From contig NW_020825401.1 in assembly GCF_003286085.1 (NCBI RefSeq), forward strand, positions 372,001 to 436,000: DNA of 64,000 nt, given 5' to 3'. The stretch is from Drosophila persimilis. Taxonomy: Eukaryota; Arthropoda; Insecta; Diptera; Drosophilidae. The notes beneath the pieces were generated by a model. The model did not search any database. It was given only the letters and a program-made list of their open reading frames with translations, and was not told the origin of the DNA. Shown in pieces: positions 1-10,283 of this stretch (the stretch's first letter is position 1; the number at the start of each line of letters is the position of its first letter). Position numbers and translations under genes: made by a program.

Positions 1-1388
1 ACTGCATTTTATGTTGATGACCTTTTGTGTGGGGCTGATGATATAGATACACTCTTCAAACTAAATCACATCAACTCTCGCTCGTGGTCAGTTTCCATTA
101 TGCAAGTGGCATTCAAATCATCCAGGCGTGATGGAAGACGAATCTACCAAGGAATTAAACATTTCAGAAAACTCAGTCAGCAGCACACTCGGCGTAACTT
201 GGCATCAACGAAGTGATGCATTTAGTTTCACATTTAATCCAAAGGAAGTCTATCCCACTACCACAAAACGAACAATTTTGTCTACTGCGTCGTCGCTATT
301 CGATCCAATCGGTCTGCTATCACCGTTAGTCATTGTCTCTAAGATCATTCTTCAGGAGTTGTGGCTTTTGAAACTCGACTGGGACGAGTCTGTCCCCCAG
401 AATTTAAGCCACGCATGAAGCAAGTGTTTGGAATCGCTGAATTCACTGTATTCACTAGGTACCTCGTTTTTGTTTGCAGCCTGATACTAGGAGCATTCAA
501 TTACATGCATCGATTCGGGCATACGGCGGTTGTGTTTATGTGCGCACGGAGAATTCGCTTGGACAGGTCACAGTGAAATTGTTCACTTCTAAGTCTAGAG
601 TAGCACCAGTGAAGAAACAGTCTCTTCCGAAGCTTGAACTATGCGGCGCACATCTACTTTCTCAGTTGTATAACAAAGTCAAGGCCATATTCAGTAAACA
701 CACTATCACATCTTATTTTTGGAGCGACTCACAGCTCGTATTGCATTGGCTGCAACAACACTCAGTCACCTTATCGACTTTTGTTGGAAATCGAGTGTCC
801 GATATTTAGGATTTAACGTCTGATGGAAAATGGCGCTATGTGCCAACACATCAAAACCCTGCTGATATTCTGTCGCGAGGCTGTAACGTGAGCGAGTTGA
901 TTAAGTCTCCATGGTTTTCGGGTCCTACGTTTCTAGTCGAAGATTCACTAAACTGGCCCGCCACTGGTGGAAAACTTGATATTGACATGGACGTGGTTAA
1001 CTCGGAGAATCGGAAAAGTTTGTTTGCTGCCGTACACGAGACAAATAATATCCTCAACATCGTCGATAATATCAGCTCGTACACTCACAGTCTGCGTCTC
1101 ATTGCTTGGATGATTAGGTTCATAAGGAGATGTCGGAAGCAATCGACGTTTACCACAACCTCACCGACGCCAGATGAATTTCGTTTTGCTTCACATTGCC
1201 TTATTTGGAACATTCAACAAACTCATTTTGTAGAGGACATCCGTTTACTTCAGAAGCAAAAACCATTAAAAAGCAGCTTAAAGTTTCTTACTCCCTTTTT
1301 AGAAGTCGTCAACGGATTCGAAGGTTGGTGGACGTTTGGAATACTCAGACCTACAAGACGGTCAAAAACATCCGTTGCTGCTGCCTAG
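1..1388 (+). pseudogene. BEL-1 unit 1 pol: RT catalytic region, RNase H and linker, broken
   Basis: The translated pieces read as BEL/Pao RT and RNase H. FYVDDLL, the RT metal-binding YVDD, is at about bases 9-29. A typical SLFDPIGLLSPL segment is near 293-325, an SRVAPVKKQSLPKLEL segment near 595-640, a WSDSQLVLHWL RNase H motif near 720-755 and NPADILSRG near 856-880. The reading frame changes several times (near 120-200, 380-480 and 1300) and an in-frame TAG lies at 807-809 after RVSDI. The protein cannot be made from one frame. The same lesions occur in unit 2, so they predate the tandem arrangement. Confidence 0.88.
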
Positions 1389-1422
1389 TTAGTCCAAATT
1401 TGTATGGAACTATATTCGCCAT

Positions 1423-2573
1423 TTGCATCTTCGGAACTATCACGCTGGACCTAAAGCCCTAGTCGCTCTCATTCGTTTGGAGTATTGGATCGTTAACGCC
1501 AGAGACTTGGCACGTAGAATTGTTCGCTCCTGTGTACACTGCGTTCGCTACAGACCGAAGCTGCTAAAACAACTCATGGGCTCATTACCGCCTACGCGAC
1601 TCGCTCCTGCTCGACCCTTTGAACGCTGTGGAGTTGACTTTTGTGGACCCATCAACACATATCTACGCATTCGAGGAAAGGGACCTACAAAAGCATACAT
1701 AGCCGTGTTCGTTTGCCTTCTCACCAAGGCCGTTCACATCGAAGTAGTCTCTGATTTGTCAACAAAGGCGTTCTTAAACGCATTGAAACGGATGGGAGGT
1801 CGTCGTAAGCTGCCGACAGACATCTTCTGCGATAATGCCACTAACTTTGTAGGGGCATCGAATCAACTGCAGGAACTAAAAAAGTTTACGTTTTTAAAGC
1901 AGACCCAAGATGAAATCTATAAATTTTGCGCATCTGACTTTATTAATTTATTCCCCCCAGGGCACCTCATTTCGGAGGCCTTTGGGAAGCGGCAGTCAAG
2001 AGTGCAAAGGGGCTGTTAAATCGTACGCTGGCCAACACCAGGTTCACCTTTGAAAAGTTGAGCACTGTCGTCGTCGAGATAGAATCGATCCTCAACTCGC
2101 GCCCGCTATCGCCGCTTTCGTCAGACCCAAATGACTATAGCACTCTCACGGCTGGTCATCTCTTGGTTGGCGAATCATTGCGATCACTACCTGAAAGGTC
2201 ACTCGAGAATATCAAGCTGTCAAGTATGGACCGCTACGATGCGATTACGGCCGTCAAGCAACGGTTTTGGAAGCAATGGTCTGCTGACTATGTCAACGAA
2301 TTGCGATCGCGCACGAAGTGGACAGCACCCTCAACGAACCTCACCGAGGGCACGTTGGTCATCATCCATGAGGACAACCTGCCACCGCTACGCTGGAAAC
2401 TAGGCCGAGTGCAGTCTACTGTGCTTGGGAAGGATGGACTTGTACGAGTTGTGCACCTCCGCACTGCAAATGGAACATGTTGCAGGCCAATACACAAGAT
2501 GGCAATTCTTCCGGTGGTTTCAAAGCAGTCCTTTCAACGGGGCCGGGATGTTCGGTCAAACTCCTTTAAGTAA
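1423..2573 (+). pseudogene. BEL-1 unit 1 integrase, frameshifted
   Basis: The integrase inserts element cDNA into the host genome. The order visible is an HHCC-type zinc region (NYHAGPKALV then CVHC), the first catalytic Asp in GVDFCGP, the second in CDNATNF, and FGGLWEAAVKSAK carrying the catalytic Glu. The C-terminal part ends with an RTANGTCCRPIHK motif typical of BEL integrase tails. Compared with unit 2, eight bases are missing in the stretch after DFINF (near 1951), which shifts the frame between the second Asp and the Glu. The open frames are therefore 1423-2019 and 2058-2573. The final codons run into the LTR, which begins at 2549. Confidence 0.9.
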
Positions 2574-2670
2574 CAAGTATTCAAATGACCCTCGTAAAAC
2601 AGAGAGCCTACGCTCACACACCTCCATCCGTGAATTAACATTAATGCGGAAAACGCTCCGTGTACAAACA
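2549..2670 (+). repeat. BEL-1 internal LTR, shortened (shared by the tandem units)
   Basis: It begins TGTTCGG after a purine-rich tract (AACGGGGCCGGGA) and ends TACAAACA immediately before the PBS. It is 122 bp. The matching LTR at 13770-15176 is about 297 bp once DINE A is removed, so roughly 175 bp of the central LTR are missing here. The boundaries follow from the shared ends of the two copies. Confidence 0.85.
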
Positions 2671-2673
2671 TTT

Positions 2674-2691
2674 TGGCGCCCAACGTGGGGC
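2674..2691 (+). promoter_or_regulatory. Primer-binding site, tRNA-Lys(CUU) type
   Basis: TGGCGCCCAACGTGGGGC lies three bases after the LTR end and is complementary to the 3' end of tRNA-Lys(CUU) including CCA. It primes minus-strand cDNA synthesis. The tRNA assignment is from general knowledge of the tRNA 3' sequence. Confidence 0.8.
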
Positions 2692-3144
2692 ATGTGTGTT
2701 ATGTTAATTCTTCTGTGAACAATTAAACTAATCGCAATCTACAAAGGCAACAATTACAACATTCGCTCGTCTCGCAGCTGCAATCGAAAGTTCCGAAAAC
2801 CGTATCAGAATTGTTCGTCTAGATCGCGGGATCGTTGTCCTCGCCTTGCTCTCGCCGTTCTCGCTTAATTTTATCATTCGCTTGTCACCCACAACGCATT
2901 CAACGGCGCTTGCATTCTCGGTTCGTTCGCTTTGCAGCTACCTGCTTTGGTCCATCGATCAACGCATTCTTTCTATTGGAATTCCACTGCTTCACTTTCG
3001 TTTTGCTTTCGTTGCCGCTGCTGGAACTTTTGCTTTTGCTTTCACCGTTGGATTTGTGCTCTAGCTGCTGCTGCTTGCTGCGTTTTTTGTTGTTATTTTT
3101 GGAAGCTCTAGTTCTGTGTCAGCGTAATTACACTACACAAAAAA
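2692..3144 (+). other. BEL-1 5' leader, no gene
   Basis: Untranslated leader between PBS and gag ATG, rich in TTCGCTTTCG/CGTTGCC-type pyrimidine stretches similar in style to the leaders of the other BEL elements here. No credible coding region; the short open frames are low-complexity. Confidence 0.7.
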
Positions 3145-3828
3145 ATGACGACGCTCGAAATCTTAAAACGCCAACGGAGCAATATAAAACGAAATATAAC
3201 TCGGATCAAATCTGTGGTAGATGCTAAATCGGAAACCCCGATATGCAATGATGAGCTTCGCTATCGGTTGAACATCTTAGAAACGTATTTCAAGAATGTT
3301 TTAAATGTCCAAGCTAATATTGAAGACCTTAGTCCGAATGATGAAGGACGGGCAGTTTTGGAGGATACATACATAGCAATCAAGCTAGCCATAAAGGAAA
3401 AAATGGGAGGAGATCTGAACGCCAGCATTGTTGCGCCGGACTGCCACCCACCGCCAGTGAAGTCATCGTTACCAAGGTTGTCGCTACCCACTTTCGACGG
3501 AACATATGCAAACTATAAGAATTTCATTCACTCGTTCGAGCAAATTGTTGTGCGTGAGTCTGGATTGTCTAATATAGAAAAGTTTAATTATTTGCTGACC
3601 TGCCTCACGGGGCCGGCATTAGATACAATTCAGGCATTCCAGGTTACAAGCGAAAACTATCCGAAGGCCCTAGCAAAACTCAAAAGCCGTTTTGATAATC
3701 CTACTCTTATATTTTTAGAAGCTATTGAGGCATTGTTTTCACTACAACCTGTGGAAAGGTCAAACAGTCGCTGGAGTCCATCGGCAAACCTGAGAACATT
3801 GTTCACGCTATGGTTATATATATTATAA
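3145..3828 (+). pseudogene. BEL-1 gag N-terminal part
   Basis: Starts at ATG 3145 (MTTLEILK), just after the leader. The 227-residue open frame matches the N-terminal gag region of BEL elements: a coiled-coil-like lysine/arginine-rich start, then LPRLSLPTFDGTYANYKNF and a YLLTCLTGPALDTI segment, as in BEL-2 and BEL-4 gag. The frame is lost after about 3770. Comparison with the other BEL gags suggests a deletion of roughly 40-60 bp plus a frame change there. The rest of gag continues in another frame from about 3775. Confidence 0.87.
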
Positions 3829-5624
3829 TGGAAAAGTGTGATCAGCAAACTCGGAACAAGTGGAAGGAATCGCAGGACTACAAAACTCTGCCAACCTGGC
3901 TAGCATGCACACAGCTTTTGGAACGCCACTGTCAGTTTCTCCATTCGTCTGGAAACTCGGCTGCTACTTCGTCACTACGAAAGGCTGAATCCAATAAGTC
4001 AAATCGTCATTCTAATCACCAAATAAACTCGTCGTTTGCTATCACTAATCCGTCTTGTACACTTTGTTCTAGTTCTGGCCATAAGATCTCTAATTGCGCT
4101 CAGTTCAAGGCTATGAACGGCAACCAACGGTACGACAATGCAAAACGCCTCGGTCTCTGCATCAATTGTCTTGGAAATGTTCATAGAGTGGCGCAATGTT
4201 CATCGACTCATCGTTGCCGATCCTGTAATCGGAATCATCATTCATCTTTGCATCACTCTCAGCCGCAACAGCCACCCCAATCATCAGCTGGACAATCTTC
4301 AACTACTGAACCGGTACTCCAACCAGCGCAACCCTCCTGGCAAACGGCTCATCAAGCTGCTTCACACTCTCATATGGAGATCGCAGCAGATGATCAAATT
4401 TTGTTGGCAACAGCTATGGTTTTGGTAAAGGATGCCACAGGTGAATACAAACTCGGTAGAGCGTTGCTTGATTCATGTTCTCAGGTTAATTTTGTAACCG
4501 AAACCTTTGCACAAAAGCTTCGCCTTCGTCGTGAAAAACACCACATTGGAATTCGCAGTATAGGAGACTCCCTTACTAGTTTGAAGGCTCGTACGACTAC
4601 CTCTATTAAGTCACGTACTTCCGGCTATCAGCTCACTCTCCAGTTTGGAATCACATCCCATATTGCCTACCAGCCAGATAATGAGATCGACATATCGAAT
4701 TGGAACCTAACAGCTAACACTCCATTGGCTGACGAATCGTTCTATAGGACTAAACGTATTGATTTGTTACTGGGGACCGAAGCCTTCTATGGAGCTCTAG
4801 CTGTTGGCCAGATTCGCATTGGTCCAAATTTTCCCACTTTGCAGAATACTCTTTTTGGTTGGGTTGTTGCTGGGAGGTACCAGCGGCAATATAACAGACA
4901 ACCACCATTGTGCTTGGCGACTGTAGAAGAGTCGATCGACAAGAATTTGCAGCAATTATGGAAAGTGGACTCAATTGTCGATCCAAGCGCTAGAATGCTC
5001 CCAAATCATCGTCGCTGTGAGGACCATTTCAGGGACACAACACATCAGGATGCCAGTGGGCGGATTGTCGTTCGCTTGCCATTTCAAGAAGATCCAAGTT
5101 GTCTTGGAAGTTCCTTCGATACAGCTCGAACTCGATTTTTTGCCATTGAGAGACGTCTCGCTCGTCTACCGGAAATTCGCTCGCAGTATATCTCGTTCAT
5201 GCAGGAATATGAAATTCTCGGCCATATGTCCCTCGTACTGAATCCTAACTTGGAAGAACCGCATTATTATATACCCCACCATTTCGTTCTGAAACCAAGC
5301 AGTACCTCGACGAAGCTCAGAGTTGTCTTTGACGCCTCTTGCCGTACAACATCTCAAAGGTCACTTAACGATCTACTTTTAGTCGGCCCTACCATTCAGG
5401 ATGAGTTGTACTTGCAATTGCTGCGGTTCCGCATGCATAGGTTCGGCATCAAAGCCGACGTCACAAAAATGTACAGGCAGGTACTTGTGAGTGAGAAGGA
5501 TAGAAAATTCCAGTACATTTTGTGGCGAGCATCTCCAAATACGGATCTTCAAACCTACCAACTCAATACAGTGACATATGGGACTGCGTCTGCCCCATTT
5601 CTCGCAACTCGTAGTTTGCATTAA
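3810..5624 (+). pseudogene. BEL-1 gag zinc knuckles, protease and RT N-terminal half
   Basis: A 604-residue open frame. Three Cys/His knuckles occur near residues 85-150 (CTLCSSSGHKISNC, CINCLGNVHRVAQC, CRSCNRNHHSSLHH) and should bind RNA. The aspartic protease motif reads LLDSCSQVNF near 4465-4495, whereas BEL-2 and BEL-4 have DSGSQ, so the active-site Gly is replaced by Cys. The RT begins with TKLRVVFDAS and has the first catalytic Asp in KADVTKMYRQV. The frame ends at SLH then TAA, just before FYVDD. About 60 bp present in related elements, between APFLA and FYVDD, are missing or scrambled at 5622-5645. Confidence 0.9.
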
Positions 5625-6540
5625 AACTGCTGCTGTTAAAACTGCATTTTATGTTGATGACCTTTTGTGTGGGGCTGATGATATAGATACACTCTTCAAA
5701 CTAAATCACATCAACTCTCGCTCGTGGTCAGTTTCCATTATGCAAGTGGCATTCAAATCATCCAGGCGTGATGGAAGACGAATCTACCAAGGAATTAAAC
5801 ATTTCAGAAAACTCAGTCAGCAGCACACTCGGCGTAACTTGGCATCAACGAAGTGATGCATTTAGTTTCACATTTAATCCAAAGGAAGTCTATCCCACTA
5901 CCACAAAACGAACAATTTTGTCTACTGCGTCGTCGCTATTCGATCCAATCGGTCTGCTATCACCGTTAGTCATTGTCTCTAAGATCATTCTTCAGGAGTT
6001 GTGGCTTTTGAAACTCGACTGGGACGAGTCTGTCCCCCAGAATTTAAGCCACGCATGAAGCAAGTGTTTGGAATCGCTGAATTCACTGTATTCACTAGGT
6101 ACCTCGTTTTTGTTTGCAGCCTGATACTAGGAGCATTCAATTACATGCATCGATTCGGGCATACGGCGGTTGTGTTTATGTGCGCACGGAGAATTCGCTT
6201 GGACAGGTCACAGTGAAATTGTTCACTTCTAAGTCTAGAGTAGCACCAGTGAAGAAACAGTCTCTTCCGAAGCTTGAACTATGCGGCGCACATCTACTTT
6301 CTCAGTTGTATAACAAAGTCAAGGCCATATTCAGTAAACACACTATCACATCTTATTTTTGGAGCGACTCACAGCTCGTATTGCATTGGCTGCAACAACA
6401 CTCAGTCACCTTATCGACTTTTGTTGGAAATCGAGTGTCCGATATTTAGGATTTAACGTCTGATGGAAAATGGCGCTATGTGCCAACACATCAAAACCCT
6501 GCTGATATTCTGTCGCGAGGCTGTAACGTGAGCGAGTTGA
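5578..6540 (+). pseudogene. BEL-1 unit 2 RT catalytic region and RNase H, broken
   Basis: Identical in reading to 1-900: FYVDDLL at about 5649, the SLFDPIGLL region, RNase H motif WSDSQLVLHWL near 6360, an in-frame TAG at 6447-6449, and NPADILSRG near 6496. It is interrupted after 6543 by the LOA LINE and resumes at 12105. The several frame changes are shared with unit 1, so they are ancestral to the pair. Confidence 0.88.
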
Positions 6541-6543
6541 TTA
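6531..6543. repeat. Target-site duplication, LOA LINE (left copy)
   Basis: AGCGAGTTGATTA is repeated exactly at 12105-12117. The uninterrupted site is visible in unit 1 at 891-903, which confirms the insertion. Confidence 0.93.
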
Positions 6544-6555
6544 GGTTAGGTTAGG
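6541..6555 (-). repeat. 3' tail of LOA LINE: three TTAGG (CCTAA) units
   Basis: The LINE ends not in poly(A) but in three pentamers, CCTAA on the coding strand, blending into the TTA of the target site. The unit equals the TTAGG repeat of many insect telomeres, but Drosophila lacks that telomere type, so here it is an element tail. Confidence 0.85.
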
Positions 6556-6689
6556 TTCAGGCGGTAGCCTGGGAGAGTGATGAAACCCTCCCAAGCTCAC
6601 TTGGACCTGTAAAAGGTCCGTTGTGGTGCCGCATGGGCGTGTGCCCCTTCCCAGTGCCTAGAAACCGTGGAGAAACAGGCTGTTGCAAA

Positions 6690-9600
6690 TTAAGGGCATT
6701 CCCATCCGGAGGCTTGGATGAATCTGGACAAGGTCCCCGGTTTGATTTCGGACAGGTCCGAAATGTCTGTGAGGAAAGCAGCCCCGAGAAAACGAAGACG
6801 ACGATTTCCAAGGGCTGGGCAGTGGCAGAAGAAGTGGGGGACCGATTCCTCCTCTTCCTCGTCGCGACAACTCCTGCAGAAGTCGTTATGAGGGATTGAC
6901 AGTCTAGAGGCATGAGTGCCAATCTGCCAGTGTCCCGTAATGGCTCGAGTAACTGCAGAGCACTGTGCTCTGCTGAGCCTATACAGCTCGGCTGAGCGCT
7001 TCTTCGATCGATATGGCCATATCAATCCTGAGATTTTACAGGAAACTGTTTGCTGCCATCTCCTATTGGCATTTTGCTCAAACAATTCGTGCGTGAGGAG
7101 CCTGCACGTAGCCAGACGCATCGCTACCTGCTGCCTCTCCATAAGGAGAGGAATTGTAGTACCCTGCCTTGCTAGCTCGTCGGCGGCGTCGTTCCCCTCG
7201 ATGTCCCTGTGGCCTGGGACCCATATAAGGAAGAGGTCTAACTGATCTGCGATCTCGTGCTGAGACCTGCGGCAGTCATTTACAGTCGCTGAGTTCGACG
7301 ATATTGAGCCTAGAGCTTTAATAGCTGCTTGGCTGTCCGAGAAAACGCACACTAAGTGCGTGTCTAGAAGTAGTTTGGAGACGATGGAAATGGCCTCCTT
7401 GATGGCTACAACCTCCGCTTGGAACACACTGCAGTGGTCCGGGAGCCTGAAGCAATGACTGATGTTCAGCTCGCTGCAGTAGACTCCGCCTCCCACGCGG
7501 CCGTCTAACTTTGAGCCATCAGTGTAGAAGTGAACCGCATTTGCGGGTCCTGGTTCGCCCATCTCCCAGTCCTCCCTAAGTGGGATTGATACCTGGAAAG
7601 GCGTCGAGAGGTGATTACTAGGGACACAATAATCTGTCCTCTCTGGTAATTGCGGGTGTCTCGTCAGGATTCCCGAGTGCCCGACCGCGGACGCTTTCCA
7701 CAGTCTGGCTTCTCTCATTCTGAGTGCGGAAAGTGTTGCCACTTTCTTTCCCATGAGATCTATGGGGAGGAGGTCCAGCACAGTATCCAGGGCTTCCCCT
7801 GGAGTAGTACGTAGCCCGCCAGTTATGCATAGCTCTGCCATGCGTTGAACTCTGCTGAGTTTGTTGTGGCATGTCCTTTTGTCTAAGGCTGGCCACCATA
7901 CTACCGCTCCATAGAGCATGATTGGTCGTATGATGGCGGTGTAGAGCCACCGAACTATATAGGGGGTCATTCCCCATTTTAGTCCGATGGCTTTCCTGCA
8001 AGTATAGAGGGCTACTGTGGCCTTCTTTACTCTATCCTCTATGCTCAATTTCCAATCGAGCTTTCTATCGAGGATTAGACCAAGATACTTGGCGTTGTTG
8101 CTGAAGATTAGCGCTTCCCCACATAGTCTTGGGGGAATCAGTGCCGGAACTTTGTACTTCCTAGTGAAGAGCACCAGTTCCGTTTTAGACGGGTTGACGC
8201 CTAACCCGCATTTGTCTGCCCATTTTGACATCTTCATGAGAGTGCTTGTCAGGCACTCACACAGCGTCTGCGGGAATTTACCCGAGAATGCTATAGCAAC
8301 ATCGTCCGCATACGCCACCACGCGGCAGCCACCCCCCTCTATCTCCCGCAGCAGTTCGTTCACTGCCACGTTCCATAGGAGGGGCGAGAGGACTCCGCCC
8401 TGCGGGGTGCCTCTACTGACAAATCTGGTGGACGTTGACGTCCCCAGTGATGCCTCAACCGTCCTGCATTGTAGCATCTGATCGATCAGGCTCACCGTCC
8501 GGGAGTCAACCCCCAGTTCCGTCAGTGCACCCGTGATGGCGGTCGGTAGGATGTTATTAAAGGCGCCTTCTATGTCCAGGAAGGCTACCAGGGTGTACTC
8601 CTTACAGTTGAGGGACGCTTCTATGATCGATGTGATCGTGTGTAGGGCCGTTTCGGTGGATCTTCCTTTCCGATAGGCATGCTGGGAGTCTGAGAATAGA
8701 CTAGGCGGAATATGTACCGTGAGATGCATCCCCAAAAGCCGTTCCATCGTCTTCAGAAGGAAGGACGATAGACTTATGGGTCTGAAATCTTTGGGGGCAG
8801 TGTGCGAGGGCTTGCCTGCCTTGGGGATGAAGACGACTTTGGTATGAAGCCAGGTTTCCGGGATATATCCATGGGAGAAGATTCCTTCGTATATCCTTTT
8901 GAGCCAATTAGTGCCTTTTTGTCCAGCGTGAATCAGTTGGGCAGGGATGATGCCATCTGGTCCCGCGGATTTGTATGGTTTGAAGCTTTTTATTGCCCAG
9001 GAAATGTTCTCCTGGCTTAGCAGGTTCATGATAACACTTGAGGCAACGGAGGGAGCCGCGATGTAGTGTGGTCTGTTTTCATCGCAGCCGGGAAAGTGGG
9101 TGTTAAGGAGAAGATTTAGCGACTCATTGCTGGACGTTGTCCATGATTGGTCGGCGTTCTTCAGGTAGCCCAGAGTGGGTGTAGTCTTCGAGAGAACTTT
9201 GCGCAAGCGCGAGGCTTCCGAGTTATTCTCAATGTCGCTACAGAACTTACGCCATGAGGCGCGTTTGGTTTTCCTCAGTTCTTTATTGTAAACTGACAGA
9301 CTGGCCTTGTAATCGGCCCAGTTCTGCTCAGCGTTTTCGGCCTTAGCTTTATTGAAGAGTCTTCGGGAGGCTTTCCGGAGTTCCCTCAGTCTCGGATTCC
9401 ACCATTCAGGTTTCTTCCGGCCTCTGCTCTTGCTAGAGGGGCAGGATTTATCGAGCGCCTCATTGCAGGCGTCGGTAAATAGTTTAACAAGATGAGTCGT
9501 GGCTTCCCTGGAGATCTCCTCCTCAGGTGGAGTCTCAGGGAGAACACGACAGAGGTGGTCTGAGTACCGAGCCCAGTTTGTCCGCCTAAGGTTCCGAAAT

Positions 9601-10283
9601 TGAGCTGGTCTCGGTAGTGAAAAAGAGAATACGGTTTCCACGTACCTGTGGTCCGAGAAGGAGTGCTCTTCCAGGACCCTCCAGGATACGATGTTCCCGT
9701 GTAACTCATGAGAGGCAAGTGTGAGGTCCAGGACCTCCTTGCGGTTTTTAATAATGAAGGTGGGATCACTCCCCCTATTTAAAAGGACCATCTGAGTGGT
9801 CAGTAAATAGTTGAAAAGGTACTCACCCCTTTCGTTGGTGTCAGTGCTTCCCCACTGGCAGTGGTGTGCGTTGGCGTCGCACCCTACGATTAGGCCGGTG
9901 TCCTTGGCCTCGCAGTCTGTGATTAGCGCCCTGAGCGCCTGTGGAGGGGGTTCTGGTTGGTCGTGACCCATGTACGTGGAGCAGATTCTCAGTGAGCACC
10001 CCTGGCCTTCGAGGCTCACTGCTGTTTGGTCTTCATTGCTGAAATTTGGGAGCAAAAATAAGTGCAAATCTCTTTTTGCAAGGATGCAGGTGCGAGTTTT
10101 ACCTGCGGAGTCGGCTACGTATAGCTTATAGTCAGGAGTCCTCAGACCAGAGACCCTGTTTCCGAGGATCCAGGGCTCCTGAATGAGGACTATGTCGGCT
10201 CCACCCTTGGCTAGGTGGAGCAGGAGAGCAGCGCATGCTGCCTTACAATGGTGGAGGTTTATCTGCAGGAGTATCAGTGACAT
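6690..10283 (-). CDS. LOA ORF2: AP endonuclease, reverse transcriptase, RNase H
   Basis: 1197 residues without interruption. The endonuclease nicks target DNA: QINLHHC at residue 7, IQEPW near 35, GCDANAHH near 135 and SDHRY near 212. The RT follows, with DFRPISLSSF, AYRKGRSTETALH, FLDIEGAFNNI, GTPQGGVLSPLLWN and AYADDVAIA near 656, so both catalytic Asp sets are present. RNase H, kept in the I/LOA group, shows FYTDGSK near 919, AEVVAIKEA, FSDSQAAIKAL and WVPGHRDIEGNDAADE near 1026. A C-terminal Cys/His patch (FCRSC, then HFFCHC) lies near 1134. MSLILL overlaps the end of ORF1 by 41 bp in another frame, so translation by reinitiation or coupling is likely. No disabling change seen. Confidence 0.95.
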   Translation of the reverse strand: MSLILLQINLHHCKAACAALLLHLAKGGADIVLIQEPWILGNRVSGLRTPDYKLYVADSAGKTRTCILAKRDLHLFLLPNFSNEDQTAVSLEGQGCSLRICSTYMGHDQPEPPPQALRALITDCEAKDTGLIVGCDANAHHCQWGSTDTNERGEYLFNYLLTTQMVLLNRGSDPTFIIKNRKEVLDLTLASHELHGNIVSWRVLEEHSFSDHRYVETVFSFSLPRPAQFRNLRRTNWARYSDHLCRVLPETPPEEEISREATTHLVKLFTDACNEALDKSCPSSKSRGRKKPEWWNPRLRELRKASRRLFNKAKAENAEQNWADYKASLSVYNKELRKTKRASWRKFCSDIENNSEASRLRKVLSKTTPTLGYLKNADQSWTTSSNESLNLLLNTHFPGCDENRPHYIAAPSVASSVIMNLLSQENISWAIKSFKPYKSAGPDGIIPAQLIHAGQKGTNWLKRIYEGIFSHGYIPETWLHTKVVFIPKAGKPSHTAPKDFRPISLSSFLLKTMERLLGMHLTVHIPPSLFSDSQHAYRKGRSTETALHTITSIIEASLNCKEYTLVAFLDIEGAFNNILPTAITGALTELGVDSRTVSLIDQMLQCRTVEASLGTSTSTRFVSRGTPQGGVLSPLLWNVAVNELLREIEGGGCRVVAYADDVAIAFSGKFPQTLCECLTSTLMKMSKWADKCGLGVNPSKTELVLFTRKYKVPALIPPRLCGEALIFSNNAKYLGLILDRKLDWKLSIEDRVKKATVALYTCRKAIGLKWGMTPYIVRWLYTAIIRPIMLYGAVVWWPALDKRTCHNKLSRVQRMAELCITGGLRTTPGEALDTVLDLLPIDLMGKKVATLSALRMREARLWKASAVGHSGILTRHPQLPERTDYCVPSNHLSTPFQVSIPLREDWEMGEPGPANAVHFYTDGSKLDGRVGGGVYCSELNISHCFRLPDHCSVFQAEVVAIKEAISIVSKLLLDTHLVCVFSDSQAAIKALGSISSNSATVNDCRRSQHEIADQLDLFLIWVPGHRDIEGNDAADELARQGTTIPLLMERQQVAMRLATCRLLTHELFEQNANRRWQQTVSCKISGLIWPYRSKKRSAELYRLSRAQCSAVTRAITGHWQIGTHASRLSIPHNDFCRSCRDEEEEESVPHFFCHCPALGNRRLRFLGAAFLTDISDLSEIKPGTLSRFIQASGWECP

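Larger units (their letters stand above)
1..2670 (+). mobile_element. BEL-1 unit 1 (BEL/Pao LTR retrotransposon, 5' part outside the window)
   Basis: This is the 3' part of pol plus a shortened LTR. Bases 1-901 match 5641-6541 base for base as far as I can read, and 902 onward matches the copy resuming at 12118. It is therefore the same element as unit 2, joined head to tail through the LTR at 2549-2670. Differences between units are few: an 8-bp deletion near 1951 in unit 1 and scattered substitutions between about 2055 and 2600. Unit 1 lacks the LOA insertion of unit 2, so that LINE arrived after the two units separated, or only one unit received it. Confidence 0.9.

Noticed and set aside
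6541..6555. TTAGG triplet as telomeric DNA
   Set aside because: It lies between the LINE 3' UTR and a TSD inside BEL-1, so it is the element tail; only three units occur.
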